A stretch of DNA of 20,034 nt from a virus, in the IMG/VR virus record IMGVR_UViG_3300030085_000252, positions 1 to 20,034 of that record; one strand, given 5' to 3'. Positions 1 to 6,529 of this stretch are shown piece by piece. Each line of letters opens with the position of its first letter. The stretch's first letter is position 1. Both the position numbers and the translations under genes were made by a program. The notes under the pieces were generated by a model, which saw nothing but the letters and a program-made list of their open reading frames with translations, searched no databases and was not told where the DNA came from.

Positions 1-37
1 AATCAAGGTCTTGCAAGTAGTTCTTAATGTTTACCAT
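1..37 (-). CDS. Start of an unknown gene running off the left edge
   Basis: An ATG at 37 opens a leftward reading frame (MVNIKNYLQDLD) that leaves the window. The upstream sequence contains GGAGGAAAG seven bases before the ATG, a strong ribosome site matching the other leftward genes. It overlaps the stop of the HNH gene by about 14 bases, which fits the tight packing of this operon. Too little is visible to suggest a function. Confidence 0.6.
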   Translation of the reverse strand, partial: MVNIKNYLQDLD

Positions 38-362
38 ATAAGTCTTTCCTCCAATGTTTCTCTTCAAATGTTACTCTAGCATGGCAGTTAGCGCATAAGA
101 TTTCACATTTACCCATCTCTTCTTTGAGTCTAATTTTAGATTTACTGTGCCTACTAAATGTCATCTTTTCTATGTCACTCCCTATCTGAAAACTTTTTTC
201 ATCTGGGTTCTTGTGGTGAAAATGTAAAGAGGCATGATGCTCCTTAAAGCCACAACGCTTACATCCCTTCATTAATTTAAACCTACGTAGTATTTTCATA
301 CCGCGCTGATACCTTCTCCTAGACCTGTCTCTCCATATTTTTCTTTGTACTTCCTGAGACAT
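24..362 (-). CDS. HNH endonuclease
   Basis: The 112-residue basic protein is a probable HNH nuclease that cleaves DNA. A zinc-type pair C34-x2-C37 (GCKRCGF) is followed by the ββα-metal core: LHFHHKNP near residues 47-53 with the catalytic His pair, then CEILCANCHARVTFEE near 86-101, where C90-x2-C93-H94 completes the metal site. The N-terminus is rich in Arg and Lys, as expected for DNA contact. The length suits stand-alone phage HNH proteins. I chose the ATG at 362; a GTG at 377 would add five residues and overlap the integrase stop. It could be a homing-type endonuclease or a nuclease used in packaging or host DNA attack. It lies far from the terminase genes, so a homing or selfish role seems somewhat more likely, but that is inference. 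Confidence 0.88.
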   Translation of the reverse strand: MSQEVQRKIWRDRSRRRYQRGMKILRRFKLMKGCKRCGFKEHHASLHFHHKNPDEKSFQIGSDIEKMTFSRHSKSKIRLKEEMGKCEILCANCHARVTFEEKHWRKDLYGKH

Positions 363-369
363 CTTACTT

Positions 370-1311
370 CTACCCACTGTGTTTATCCCTTCTTTTTTCT
401 AATGCATTGCTTGCACCACTAAATGTGTTGACTAGATATGGCTTAACTGAATCAGGATTCTTGTGCCCTGTTACTTGCATCAACTCAAGAGTCTGAACAC
501 CTGCCTCTACCATCTCAGTGATTGCAGTCCTACGTAGATCCATAGCTGTCAGTTTCTTTGGTAGTCCTGCAGCTTCCTTGACTTCATTGATTGCATCATC
601 GATGTGGTCTATTGGATATGGCACGTATGCTCCTGCCACTGGTGTAGTCTTGGGTGCTACGTAGTCTTGGAATCCAAAGTCCTGACTCTGTTGCCTGAGC
701 ATAGAAAGTAGATCATCAGGTATCGGTAAATGTACATCAGCACCACGTTTACTTTGTGTTAAATCAACACGTTGTGCGTCAAAGTTAATGTTGTCCCAAG
801 TCAGGGTACGCATGTCTCCGACACGCTGCGCCCACTCGTATGCCATGTGCACAATCAACCCAATGCTACGCCACTTGAAGTTGCCGTATGCTGTGTCAAG
901 AAAAGACACAACCTGGTCACGAGTCCACTTGACTTTGCGTGGCTTAGTATTCTTCGTTTCAATCAGGCGCACTGGGTCATTGTCCATTACGTCTCGCCTC
1001 ATGCTATACTTCCATGCAGTAGACAGGACAGCCTTACGATAATTAGCTGTACGTACACCTGACTTAAGCCATTTCTCATAAGCTAAGTTTGTGTGTCTAG
1101 CTTTGATGCTACGCACTGTGTAGTTACCTAAGAGTCTACCCTCTACGTTAGTCTTAAGTATTATATCTAAATGTTTCTCATAATCTTTCTGTGACTTAGC
1201 ACTTAAGCTGCGGAAGTTATTACTGTGTAAGTAGAACTTCACTATCTCAGATAGCTTTGATGTATGTTTTGGTATGTCTACCACTTTCTCCTCACTTTCC
1301 AATATGCCCAT
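370..1311 (-). CDS. int: Tyrosine recombinase / phage integrase
   Basis: This 313-residue protein is a site-specific recombinase expected to cut and join DNA through a phosphotyrosine and to integrate the phage at an attachment site. The N-terminal half (about 15-120) looks like a SAM-like core-binding domain. The catalytic half shows Arg I in AQRVGDMRTLTW (R163), the beta-hairpin Lys in QSKRGADV (K188), box II as MDLRRT (R260), the late His in VTGHKNP (H283) and the nucleophile in KPYLV (Y292). The usual box II His of HxxR is Met here (M257). I chose the ATG at 1311; a TTG at 1323 is also possible, and neither has an ideal ribosome site. No att site is evident beside it, as flanking genes abut closely. 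A role in lysogeny is inferred. Confidence 0.93.
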   Translation of the reverse strand: MGILESEEKVVDIPKHTSKLSEIVKFYLHSNNFRSLSAKSQKDYEKHLDIILKTNVEGRLLGNYTVRSIKARHTNLAYEKWLKSGVRTANYRKAVLSTAWKYSMRRDVMDNDPVRLIETKNTKPRKVKWTRDQVVSFLDTAYGNFKWRSIGLIVHMAYEWAQRVGDMRTLTWDNINFDAQRVDLTQSKRGADVHLPIPDDLLSMLRQQSQDFGFQDYVAPKTTPVAGAYVPYPIDHIDDAINEVKEAAGLPKKLTAMDLRRTAITEMVEAGVQTLELMQVTGHKNPDSVKPYLVNTFSGASNALEKRRDKHSG

Positions 1312-1362
1312 GCTTCTAAGCAATGTCCTTTACCTATCAGCATATCAATGAAATACACTATG

Positions 1363-1545
1363 TTAGGCTTTCCCTCTTTCTGCCACTGGTGGTTCCTTGC
1401 GCTGAACGTCTGATTGTTTTGTCCTCCTAGTATCACGTTTATCAGAACGCTTAGTGCTGTTAGTATTCTCTTTAGGTAGATCCCCAAGCCTATCAGTAAT
1501 GTCATCATGGGGATCGTCTTTCGGATCGATTTCATCATCTGTCAT
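1363..1545 (-). CDS. Small charged hypothetical protein
   Basis: The 60-residue product is highly charged and probably disordered: an acidic N-terminal half (MTDDEIDPKDDPHDDITDRL) gives way to a Lys/Arg-rich tail ending VAERGKA. It has no recognised domain. The ATG at 1545 follows TAGGTG at suitable spacing. A TTG at 1605 in the same frame would add a hydrophobic 20-residue N-terminus but has no ribosome site. Another frame is also open across part of this stretch, so the assignment is not certain. It lies about 50 bases upstream of the integrase and is probably cotranscribed with it. Confidence 0.5.
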   Translation of the reverse strand: MTDDEIDPKDDPHDDITDRLGDLPKENTNSTKRSDKRDTRRTKQSDVQRKEPPVAERGKA

Positions 1546-1611
1546 AGTACACCTATGTGTACCAAGAATATGTAGATAAAAGGCCACAGAATAAATAAAG
1601 ACCAAAGGTAA

Positions 1612-1818
1612 CTAAAAAAGGGGTTCATTGTTTTCGTCCAATACATCGCGTCTAAAATAATTAGTGTTACTTCTCCAAGGTAATTCTATATCGTTTACTC
1701 CATCATCTTCATGCGACTTAGGTAGTAAACCCATAGCTTCCATATGGCTCAGTAAACTAACTGGCAACTGAGGTATCTCCATATTTGGAAGACTGTCTAT
1801 AATTTTTCTTGTCTTCAT
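1612..1818 (-). CDS. Hypothetical small protein
   Basis: The 68-residue protein begins MKTRKIIDSLPNMEIPQLPV and ends DENNEPLF. It has no domain I recognise, no membrane segment and an overall acidic composition. The ATG at 1818 was chosen because TTGGAGAGACAG precedes it, a clear Shine-Dalgarno; a longer start at 1866 lacks one. The gene begins inside the 3' end of its upstream neighbour, sharing 62 bases in another frame. Function unknown. Confidence 0.68.
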   Translation of the reverse strand: MKTRKIIDSLPNMEIPQLPVSLLSHMEAMGLLPKSHEDDGVNDIELPWRSNTNYFRRDVLDENNEPLF

Positions 1819-1966
1819 CTGTCTCTCCAAAACACTCCTTGATATAAACAAAATTATTTTTAGCATACATCTTTTTCAAATGCAATATATCCTTACGGCT
1901 ATCGCTTGAGTGATAAGCAAGCATCTTCTTTGTTGCCTTACTGTATATGTCTAATGCGTAGTACAT
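1757..1966 (-). CDS. Hypothetical small protein
   Basis: The 69-residue product (MYYALDIYSKATKKMLAYHS at the N-terminus) is a Lys/Tyr-rich soluble protein without a recognised domain. TAGGAACAGCT before the ATG is a reasonable ribosome site, and that site overlaps the stop of the upstream 102-residue gene, suggesting translational coupling. The last 62 bases are shared with the next gene in another frame, unusually long for this operon, so the true C-terminus may differ if a sequencing indel is present. Function unknown. Confidence 0.62.
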   Translation of the reverse strand: MYYALDIYSKATKKMLAYHSSDSRKDILHLKKMYAKNNFVYIKECFGETDEDKKNYRQSSKYGDTSVAS

Positions 1967-1974
1967 AGCTGTTC

Positions 1975-2283
1975 CTACACGTTGATATATTGATGTGTGT
2001 TCATAGTGTATTCAATACCCATCTCGTAGTCGGGGAAGCTAGAATACAACTCTGATAATGCATCTACTGTAACCTTTACATTATTTAGAAGTACTCCCTC
2101 CGAATCTTGGTAATCACCATCGTCAAAGACAGGTATAACTGTCACTATCTCTTTCCAGTGTTTCCATTTGTGATTCTCTGGCTTATCGTCAGGGTTCAGA
2201 CATTTGCGGTGTCTCTCGTACACAAATATAACTGCATCGTGATGGTCACCTACTTTTACTTTATATGTCTTGTCTTCCAACAT
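1975..2283 (-). CDS. Hypothetical protein
   Basis: The 102-residue protein starts MLEDKTYKVKVGDHHDAVIF and is rich in charged and aromatic residues, with a predicted mix of beta strands (VKVGDHHDAVIFVYE, KEIVTVIPVFDDGDY). No domain is recognised and there is no signal peptide. The ATG follows GAGGAG seven bases upstream, a strong ribosome site. It lies 11 bases after the PP-loop gene and is probably in the same transcript. Function unknown. Confidence 0.75.
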   Translation of the reverse strand: MLEDKTYKVKVGDHHDAVIFVYERHRKCLNPDDKPENHKWKHWKEIVTVIPVFDDGDYQDSEGVLLNNVKVTVDALSELYSSFPDYEMGIEYTMNTHQYINV

Positions 2284-2294
2284 TATTTTCTCCT

Positions 2295-3080
2295 CTATAA
2301 TAATTTAAGTTGTACTGGTTCTTTGTATACTTCATCTAATCTAGGATGTAGCACATCTCCAAATTCTATATCACAAAAGTTACCACAATCAGGCATGATC
2401 ATCTTTTGTTTACGCCCTGCGTTTGGATCTAGTTCATCCAAGAATACTCCTCTAATACAGCTATTGCCTACCTCTCTTTCTGCTTTAGCCATTCTGTCAA
2501 ATGTCTCAGGGAAGTCTGTCCTTATCTTGTTCCAGTATCCCATGCCACCTTTGACACAGCCAATACAATTGTTGTTACCATAACCTAACTCATACATCTT
2601 AGGTCTTCGTATTCCTTGCTTCTCAAGATAGTAAAGACATGCAGGTTTATCCATTCTCTGTTCTATCAAAGGGAAGATAGGTTTAGCTGCAGGGTATTGC
2701 TCTTGAAAACGTATGGCTCTGTTTACTTCTTTCTTTGTATACTCGAAGCCAAACACTTGAGCAGAATATTCTTCCTGTCTCTCTATTCTTTGTCTTACCA
2801 TCTTCTTTAGTACAAGCGTACATCTTGCACCCCCAGGGCCATTTACATACTTGTCTTTCAGTATGACATCGAACTGGTCTTTATGTTTGGGTGCTCTGTC
2901 TACTCTTATCTCCTTCCCATACCAATCTTCACATTGTTCTTTAAATCTTTTGTTATCGTCATGAGCACTATCAATGGCAAAGTATATAGGCTCAACATTA
3001 TCTATACCATATTCATCAATAGCTAACTTAGTAGCTACTGCACTTGTCACACCTGCACTCCACCATGCTATAACTTTCAT
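2295..3080 (-). CDS. PP-loop ATPase, PAPS reductase family (phage type)
   Basis: This 261-residue protein belongs to the phosphoadenosine-phosphosulfate reductase / PP-loop superfamily, which activates substrates by adenylation. The P-loop-like signature is WSAGVTSA at residues 7-14, a variant of the usual SGGxDS. Further conserved features are the central RCT (C87), a C172-x2-C175 pair in NNCIGCVKGGMGYWNK and C232-x3-C236 in DCGNFC, which could bind an Fe-S cluster or zinc. The length is normal for the phage version. Real sulfate assimilation is doubtful because no partner genes are visible. Roles in nucleotide or nucleic-acid modification, as for related thiolation enzymes and DndC, are inference. 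AGGAG lies six to seven bases before the ATG, which overlaps the stop of the 37-residue gene (ATGA). Confidence 0.85.
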   Translation of the reverse strand: MKVIAWWSAGVTSAVATKLAIDEYGIDNVEPIYFAIDSAHDDNKRFKEQCEDWYGKEIRVDRAPKHKDQFDVILKDKYVNGPGGARCTLVLKKMVRQRIERQEEYSAQVFGFEYTKKEVNRAIRFQEQYPAAKPIFPLIEQRMDKPACLYYLEKQGIRRPKMYELGYGNNNCIGCVKGGMGYWNKIRTDFPETFDRMAKAEREVGNSCIRGVFLDELDPNAGRKQKMIMPDCGNFCDIEFGDVLHPRLDEVYKEPVQLKLL

Positions 3081-3190
3081 TTCTTTCTCCTACCCTTATT
3101 AGCCATGTGCTCTACTATTCTTTTGTTTGAGCATATGACAAGAACATATCCATCCTTATCATAAGCTACCCACTTCTTCTTGCGTTGCAT
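3077..3190 (-). CDS. Very small basic protein (37 aa)
   Basis: The 37-codon frame encodes MQRKKKWVAYDKDGYVLVIC followed by a short basic tail ending KGRRKK. Its stop overlaps the start of the PP-loop gene as ATGA, and that gene's ribosome site lies within it, so the two should be translationally coupled. It opens five bases after the double stop of the preceding 57-residue gene. An AGAGGTAG stretch upstream is a plausible but distant ribosome site. The clean fit into the gap and the coupling argue that it is real. The protein is strongly basic with one hydrophobic strand (GYVLVI). Function unknown. Confidence 0.62.
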   Translation of the reverse strand: MQRKKKWVAYDKDGYVLVICSNKRIVEHMANKGRRKK

Positions 3191-3195
3191 TATTA

Positions 3196-3369
3196 CTACT
3201 CTACCTCTAGTTCTAGGCACGCTAGTGTCTCACTCTTGTTTGATACAAGCACAGCAGCTTCACTCATTGCTGCAACGCATTCCTCTTGACTAGCGTATGT
3301 CTCAACGTGGTAGTACTTCACCGTTTGAGAAGTCACTAGTAGTTGCATCCATACTAACGCCCAAACCAT
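3196..3369 (-). CDS. Small protein with hydrophobic N-terminus (57 aa)
   Basis: The 57-residue product begins MVWALVWMQLLV, a short hydrophobic stretch that may be a membrane anchor or weak signal peptide. The rest is polar and carries two cysteines, in QEEC (C31) and LACLELEVE (C51). The ATG overlaps the stop of the upstream HTH gene as TAATG, and the gene ends with tandem TAG TAA stops. This fits the coupled layout of the operon. The arrangement of hydrophobic start, a Glu-Cys in the middle and a Cys near the end resembles the 66-residue protein at 15706. Function unknown. Confidence 0.6.
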   Translation of the reverse strand: MVWALVWMQLLVTSQTVKYYHVETYASQEECVAAMSEAAVLVSNKSETLACLELEVE

Positions 3370-3596
3370 TACGCTACATCCTCAGAAGAACGCCATACAT
3401 AACGTGTGTAACGCTGTCCTGTCACTGGGTGTCTACTCTTGATACCATCAATAGTGTACCCTAGCTTACGCAACTCACTGATACGTTTCGGGAATGACTG
3501 TATGCTGTAGTCAAGCAATGCTTCACGCTGCGTCAATCCTTTGGTTGCTTTAAGGTGATTAAGTATCATGTCGTACTGTGTAGTTTTTTTAGCCAT
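3369..3596 (-). CDS. Helix-turn-helix protein (HTH_39-like)
   Basis: The 75-residue protein resembles small phage winged-helix proteins of the HTH_39 type. A first helix YDMILNHLKATKG leads to the pair LTQREALLDY / SFPKRISELRKLGY, with the recognition helix in the second, followed by a beta-wing ending QRYTRYVW. It would bind DNA as a regulator or replication accessory; its target is unknown. The ATG at 3596 was chosen because AAGGAG lies seven bases before it. The start overlaps the preceding gene by eight bases. Confidence 0.75.
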   Translation of the reverse strand: MAKKTTQYDMILNHLKATKGLTQREALLDYSIQSFPKRISELRKLGYTIDGIKSRHPVTGQRYTRYVWRSSEDVA

Positions 3597-3813
3597 TGTT
3601 TGTCTCCTTTTTAATAGCTGCAAATATGTCTCGCAGTTTTTGCGTAGACTCTGGTGGTATGCTCAGTGTTTCACCTGTAGCATCATGTGTGATTACGAGT
3701 CGGTCATTGTTCCACAATGTAGCTTGCCATCCGTAACCTAAACTTTCATTCTTTAATACTGTAGTGTACCCATCATCTGATATGATTGCACCTTGTTTTG
3801 TTTTGTAGTTCAT
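3589..3813 (-). CDS. Hypothetical small protein
   Basis: The 74-residue protein looks mostly beta-stranded (GAIISDDGYTTVLKNE, WQATLWNNDRLVITH) followed by a C-terminal helix (TQKLRDIFAAIKKE). No domain is recognised. An AAGGAG ribosome site lies eight bases before the ATG, and the ATG overlaps the stop of the upstream gene in an ATGA junction. Function unknown. Confidence 0.72.
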   Translation of the reverse strand: MNYKTKQGAIISDDGYTTVLKNESLGYGWQATLWNNDRLVITHDATGETLSIPPESTQKLRDIFAAIKKETNNG

Positions 3814-4145
3814 TGCTGTGTCTCCTTCTGTTTATCTGCAATGTCGTGTACTCTTTCCATGAATACAGCTAATGCCACATTAAAATCTGTAAGGCTACAG
3901 TTTTCCGCAACATCTCTAATATTATCCCAGAAATCATACTTGTGTGGTTTTCTTGCCACAGTTCCAGGATTTGGCTTGCTGTCTATAACTTCCTTAGCTG
4001 CAACATCTATCGCACCAGTGAATGTGTTAAGCCACTTGAGTAGGTTAGGCTTGTCTGTTGGTACTTCTACCATGTCAGCTTTAATCTTCTTAGCCTCAGC
4101 TTGTGTGCCTACCCATTCGCCTTGCTTGTTCATGTATAGTCTCAC
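3810..4145 (-). CDS. Conserved-looking phage protein (111 aa)
   Basis: The protein starts MRLYMNKQGEWVGTQAEAKK and continues VEVPTDKPNLLKWLN, a pattern I associate with small conserved proteins of marine phages. No enzymatic motif is visible. The C-terminal half contains two likely helices (YDFWDNIRDVAENC, NVALAVFMERVHDIADKQ). The start shown is a GTG overlapping the upstream stop (GTGA), with AGGAAG close by; the ATG at 4133 is an alternative that removes four residues. Function unknown. Confidence 0.75.
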   Translation of the reverse strand: MRLYMNKQGEWVGTQAEAKKIKADMVEVPTDKPNLLKWLNTFTGAIDVAAKEVIDSKPNPGTVARKPHKYDFWDNIRDVAENCSLTDFNVALAVFMERVHDIADKQKETQQ

Positions 4146-4354
4146 CTTCCTAATGCCTCCTTCAAATCTTCCTCAGTTATTTCTTTGACATACTGCCAAT
4201 CATAGATGTCTTCATCTGTGCCTAGACGTGGCTTGAAGTAACCTACAGATCCTACTTCACCCATGACAACCTTCGCTGCGTTGGATGCATCTATGTCACT
4301 GTAGCCTAAGAACATGACAGCCTTGCCGTTTTTGTGATATGTCTTAACTTGCAT
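4142..4354 (-). CDS. Hypothetical small protein
   Basis: The 70-residue acidic protein begins MQVKTYHKNGKAVMFLGYSD and ends EEDLKEALGR. No domain is recognised. GGAGGAG lies eight bases before the ATG, giving a strong ribosome site, and the start overlaps the previous gene's end by 11 bases. Its stop overlaps the start of the next gene (GTGA). Function unknown. Confidence 0.72.
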   Translation of the reverse strand: MQVKTYHKNGKAVMFLGYSDIDASNAAKVVMGEVGSVGYFKPRLGTDEDIYDWQYVKEITEEDLKEALGR

Positions 4355-4529
4355 TTAGTATCTCCTCCAATTGATTGATAATCACATTGCCTTTACAAAT
4401 TTTTTCTACTGCTAGGTGTCTCTCCTCCTCAGTCTTGAACGGAGATACAACATCTACTTCCAGTTGTTTGAAGCTACGTGCTACGTTAACTATCTTCTGT
4501 CTGTTAAAGAATAAATCTTGTAGTTGCAT
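4344..4529 (-). CDS. Hypothetical small protein
   Basis: The 61-residue protein appears largely helical (DLFFNRQKIVNVARSFKQLE, then EEERHLAVEKICKG and NQLEEILNAS). No domain is recognised. GAGGAGG lies nine bases before the ATG, within the 3' end of the 33-residue gene. Function unknown. Confidence 0.68.
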   Translation of the reverse strand: MQLQDLFFNRQKIVNVARSFKQLEVDVVSPFKTEEERHLAVEKICKGNVIINQLEEILNAS

Positions 4530-4530
4530 C

Positions 4531-4632
4531 TCAATAGTCCTCCTCTAATCCTGACCATATGTATGCTAGGTATCTCCAAAAGGTTTTACCGAATGCTTCA
4601 TTCATTATGTCTTCTAGTTCTTGTTCAGTCAT
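4531..4632 (-). CDS. Very small acidic protein (33 aa)
   Basis: The 33-codon frame encodes MTEQELEDIMNEAFGKTFWR followed by YLAYIWSGLEEDY. Its ATG overlaps the methyltransferase stop (ATGA), and AAAGGAGG eight bases upstream is one of the best ribosome sites in the operon. Its end leads into the next gene two bases later. The peptide is acidic and amphipathic with a Trp/Tyr-rich middle. It could be a regulator or partner of the methyltransferase, but that is only neighbourhood inference. Confidence 0.7.
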   Translation of the reverse strand: MTEQELEDIMNEAFGKTFWRYLAYIWSGLEEDY

Positions 4633-5714
4633 TGTGTTTCCTCCTTTAGTCCTTCAAAGATATACTTGATAACATCAACTGTCCATCCGTTGCCTAGCAT
4701 TTTGTAGCGTTGTGTGTTACTTACGCCACAGGTATACCCATCAGGCACAGTTTGTAATCTCTCACATTCAGTCACAGTAAGCTTACGCCAATGCATATTG
4801 TCTATGCTATCCCATTCGTGTCTGTCGTAGGACAAACGCCCTCCTGTCCTGACACACTTAGACTTGTCACGTATCTCTACTTTAGGTTGATTGTGTCCAC
4901 CTGTTGTAGCTCTTAAAGAGGGTGATTTACCTTCAGCAGCGTACACTCTGTTGATCATTGCATACTTATCATTTAGCTTTGCATCGCCTATATGTATTAA
5001 CCCATCTTTACTTTTTTGTTCAGGTACATATCCAATAGCGTAGCCATGCGTACCTGCACAGACTGTGCCTGACTTACCATCAACATCGTGTATCGTATTA
5101 GCTTGACTGCGATAGTCAGGGTTGAGCATATCAGGGTTCTTGTCACTGGATCTACGCTTTTCCTGCAAGTATTCACCTGCACGATAGAACTCTGCTGTCT
5201 CTTCTTCTAGTATATCTTTGAGCATAATGCCTTTGTCTTCTGGCAGTCCATCAAAGGGAATGTTTGTCCAGTAAAGCCTCTTGCGGTTCTGCGCTGAGAC
5301 AAGGTTGCTGTTTATCTCCACAGGTTCTACACCTAGATAGTCTGTGATAACTTGCTCACTCTCCTTCTTCATCTTGACATTCTCAAGTAGGAAATACTTT
5401 GGCTTGAGTGCCTTAAGCAATCTGTCAAACTCAAAGAATAATTTACTGCGTGGATCATCAAAGTTTAAACCTTTACCGCCAAAACTAAAGCCTTGACATG
5501 GTGAGCCACCAATCAGCAAATCGATTTTTGGTAACTCACTTGGGTCTATCTCTTTGACATCACCTAAGTGTATCATGTCAGGGTAGTTTCTCTTAGCAAC
5601 TTGGATTGCATACTTGTCAATCTCCGCTGCAAAATATTTGTTAACTGGTATGCCTAGCTTATCTAGTGCAATCTGCCCACAAGACATACCATCAAATAGA
5701 CTTAATACGTTCAT
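4629..5714 (-). CDS. DNA cytosine-C5 methyltransferase
   Basis: This 361-residue enzyme should transfer methyl from S-adenosylmethionine to C5 of cytosine in DNA. Motif I is LFDGMSCG (6-13), motif IV GGSPCQGFSFGG with the catalytic Cys73, motif VI ENV (111-113), motif VIII QNRKRLYW (142-149), motif IX TECERLQTVPDGY and motif X MLGNGWTVDVI (about 339-349). The region between VIII and IX (about 150-315) should hold the target-recognition domain, so specificity cannot be read. The ATG at 5714 was chosen because GAGGAG precedes it; a start at 5753 lacks one. No cognate restriction enzyme is visible nearby, so an orphan methylase protecting phage DNA from host restriction or altering regulation is the likeliest reading. 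Confidence 0.95.
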   Translation of the reverse strand: MNVLSLFDGMSCGQIALDKLGIPVNKYFAAEIDKYAIQVAKRNYPDMIHLGDVKEIDPSELPKIDLLIGGSPCQGFSFGGKGLNFDDPRSKLFFEFDRLLKALKPKYFLLENVKMKKESEQVITDYLGVEPVEINSNLVSAQNRKRLYWTNIPFDGLPEDKGIMLKDILEEETAEFYRAGEYLQEKRRSSDKNPDMLNPDYRSQANTIHDVDGKSGTVCAGTHGYAIGYVPEQKSKDGLIHIGDAKLNDKYAMINRVYAAEGKSPSLRATTGGHNQPKVEIRDKSKCVRTGGRLSYDRHEWDSIDNMHWRKLTVTECERLQTVPDGYTCGVSNTQRYKMLGNGWTVDVIKYIFEGLKEETQ

Positions 5715-5926
5715 GTTTGTCTCCTCTCGTCTGCTCTGTCTGTGTACGTGCAATAACCCTCGTCAATCAATCGTTTTGCTGTACGTCCAAAGTATCCTTG
5801 CAGTTTCCACGCTAACCCAGTGTCTATTAGGTATTGCCAAGCTGCAGTCTCTTCCTCGTAGTCTGCCATGACTAGTTGCTCACAAATTTGAACTGCTAAT
5901 TCTGGTGTGAAATGATACTCTTTCAC
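5711..5926 (-). CDS. Small conserved phage protein (71 aa)
   Basis: The helical 71-residue protein has the stretch AWQYLIDTGLAWKLQGYFGR followed by TAKRLIDEG, which I recognise as recurring in many unrelated phages without assigned function. It starts with GTG at 5926, supported by GAGGTG six bases before and a GTGA overlap with the upstream stop. It overlaps the methyltransferase start by four bases. There are no cysteine clusters or membrane segments. Function unknown. Confidence 0.78.
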   Translation of the reverse strand: MKEYHFTPELAVQICEQLVMADYEEETAAWQYLIDTGLAWKLQGYFGRTAKRLIDEGYCTYTDRADERRQT

Positions 5927-6333
5927 TGTGTCACCTCTTCTACTTTCTTAAATAAACTTTCTGCTTGTGCATTAGTAAGCTTGTACTCGTTACGATTAGA
6001 TGTACTAGATATATCTTTGACAATCCAAGGCATCTTGGGTGCTTTAGAATTGTAGCCAACAAGCTTGAGTTTCATACCTTGAGTGTTCGCAATTTTGTCC
6101 ACGTCAAAGTTGTATAAACCTGCCATATCTTTCAAGTCTTTTTGTTCTTTCGTTTCTGCACCATCAAGTAACACAGTCACTTTGTAAGTAGCCTCACCTC
6201 CGTTATAAGTACAGTTACCAACATGGATCCTATCAATTGGTATATGAATTGTCTCCTCAAATGGATGCGTTAATAGTACACCCTGCATTTCATTACGTAG
6301 ATTTTTTAGTTGCTGTTTAGTAAAGTTAGTCAT
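5923..6333 (-). CDS. Hypothetical phage protein (136 aa)
   Basis: The protein starts with a helix (MTNFTKQQLKNLRNEMQGVL) and then forms predicted beta strands (IHIPIDRIHVGNCTYNGGEA, TYKVTVLLDGA). A central Lys/Asp-rich helix and the segment GMKLKLVGYNSKAPKMPWIV follow. The organisation resembles a family of small phage proteins of unknown role. TAGGAG lies before the ATG, overlapping the stop of the upstream 56-residue gene. Function unknown. Confidence 0.78.
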   Translation of the reverse strand: MTNFTKQQLKNLRNEMQGVLLTHPFEETIHIPIDRIHVGNCTYNGGEATYKVTVLLDGAETKEQKDLKDMAGLYNFDVDKIANTQGMKLKLVGYNSKAPKMPWIVKDISSTSNRNEYKLTNAQAESLFKKVEEVTQ

Positions 6334-6345
6334 TGTTATTGTCTC

Positions 6346-6516
6346 CTATAAGTTGGGTTTAAAAAATAGTTTAGTCTCTAATTCTGTCTTAATAAATTCT
6401 GCTTCCTCTTGTGTTATCATAATCCAAGCAAACGGATGTTTCTTTGAATATTCTGCAATCTTAATCAGCATTTTGTGCGATGGATTATCTTTGTATTTTT
6501 GTATTAACTTACTCAT
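6346..6516 (-). CDS. Small hypothetical protein (56 aa)
   Basis: The 56-codon frame encodes MSKLIQKYKDNPSHKMLIKI, then AEYSKKHPFAWIMITQEEAE and a short Lys-rich tail. AAGGAG lies nine bases before the ATG, and the TAG stop lies inside the ribosome site of the next gene, the coupling pattern seen elsewhere here. The protein is basic and probably helical. Function unknown. Confidence 0.66.
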   Translation of the reverse strand: MSKLIQKYKDNPSHKMLIKIAEYSKKHPFAWIMITQEEAEFIKTELETKLFFKPNL

Positions 6517-6529
6517 TGTTGTTGTCTCC

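Noticed and set aside
772-1062. Rightward frames over the integrase
   Set aside because: Antisense to a clear integrase; no ribosome sites.
1278-1538. 86-codon leftward frame over the integrase 5' end
   Set aside because: It overlaps the integrase and the small charged gene in other frames, has no ribosome site and starts with an unlikely hydrophobic run.
2107-2583. 158-codon rightward frame
   Set aside because: It lies antisense to the PP-loop gene and its neighbour; the hydrophobic, Cys/Leu-rich product is typical of an antisense shadow.
3793-4188. 131-codon rightward frame
   Set aside because: It is antisense to well-supported leftward genes with ribosome sites and overlaps; the product has shadow-like Ser/Leu-rich composition.
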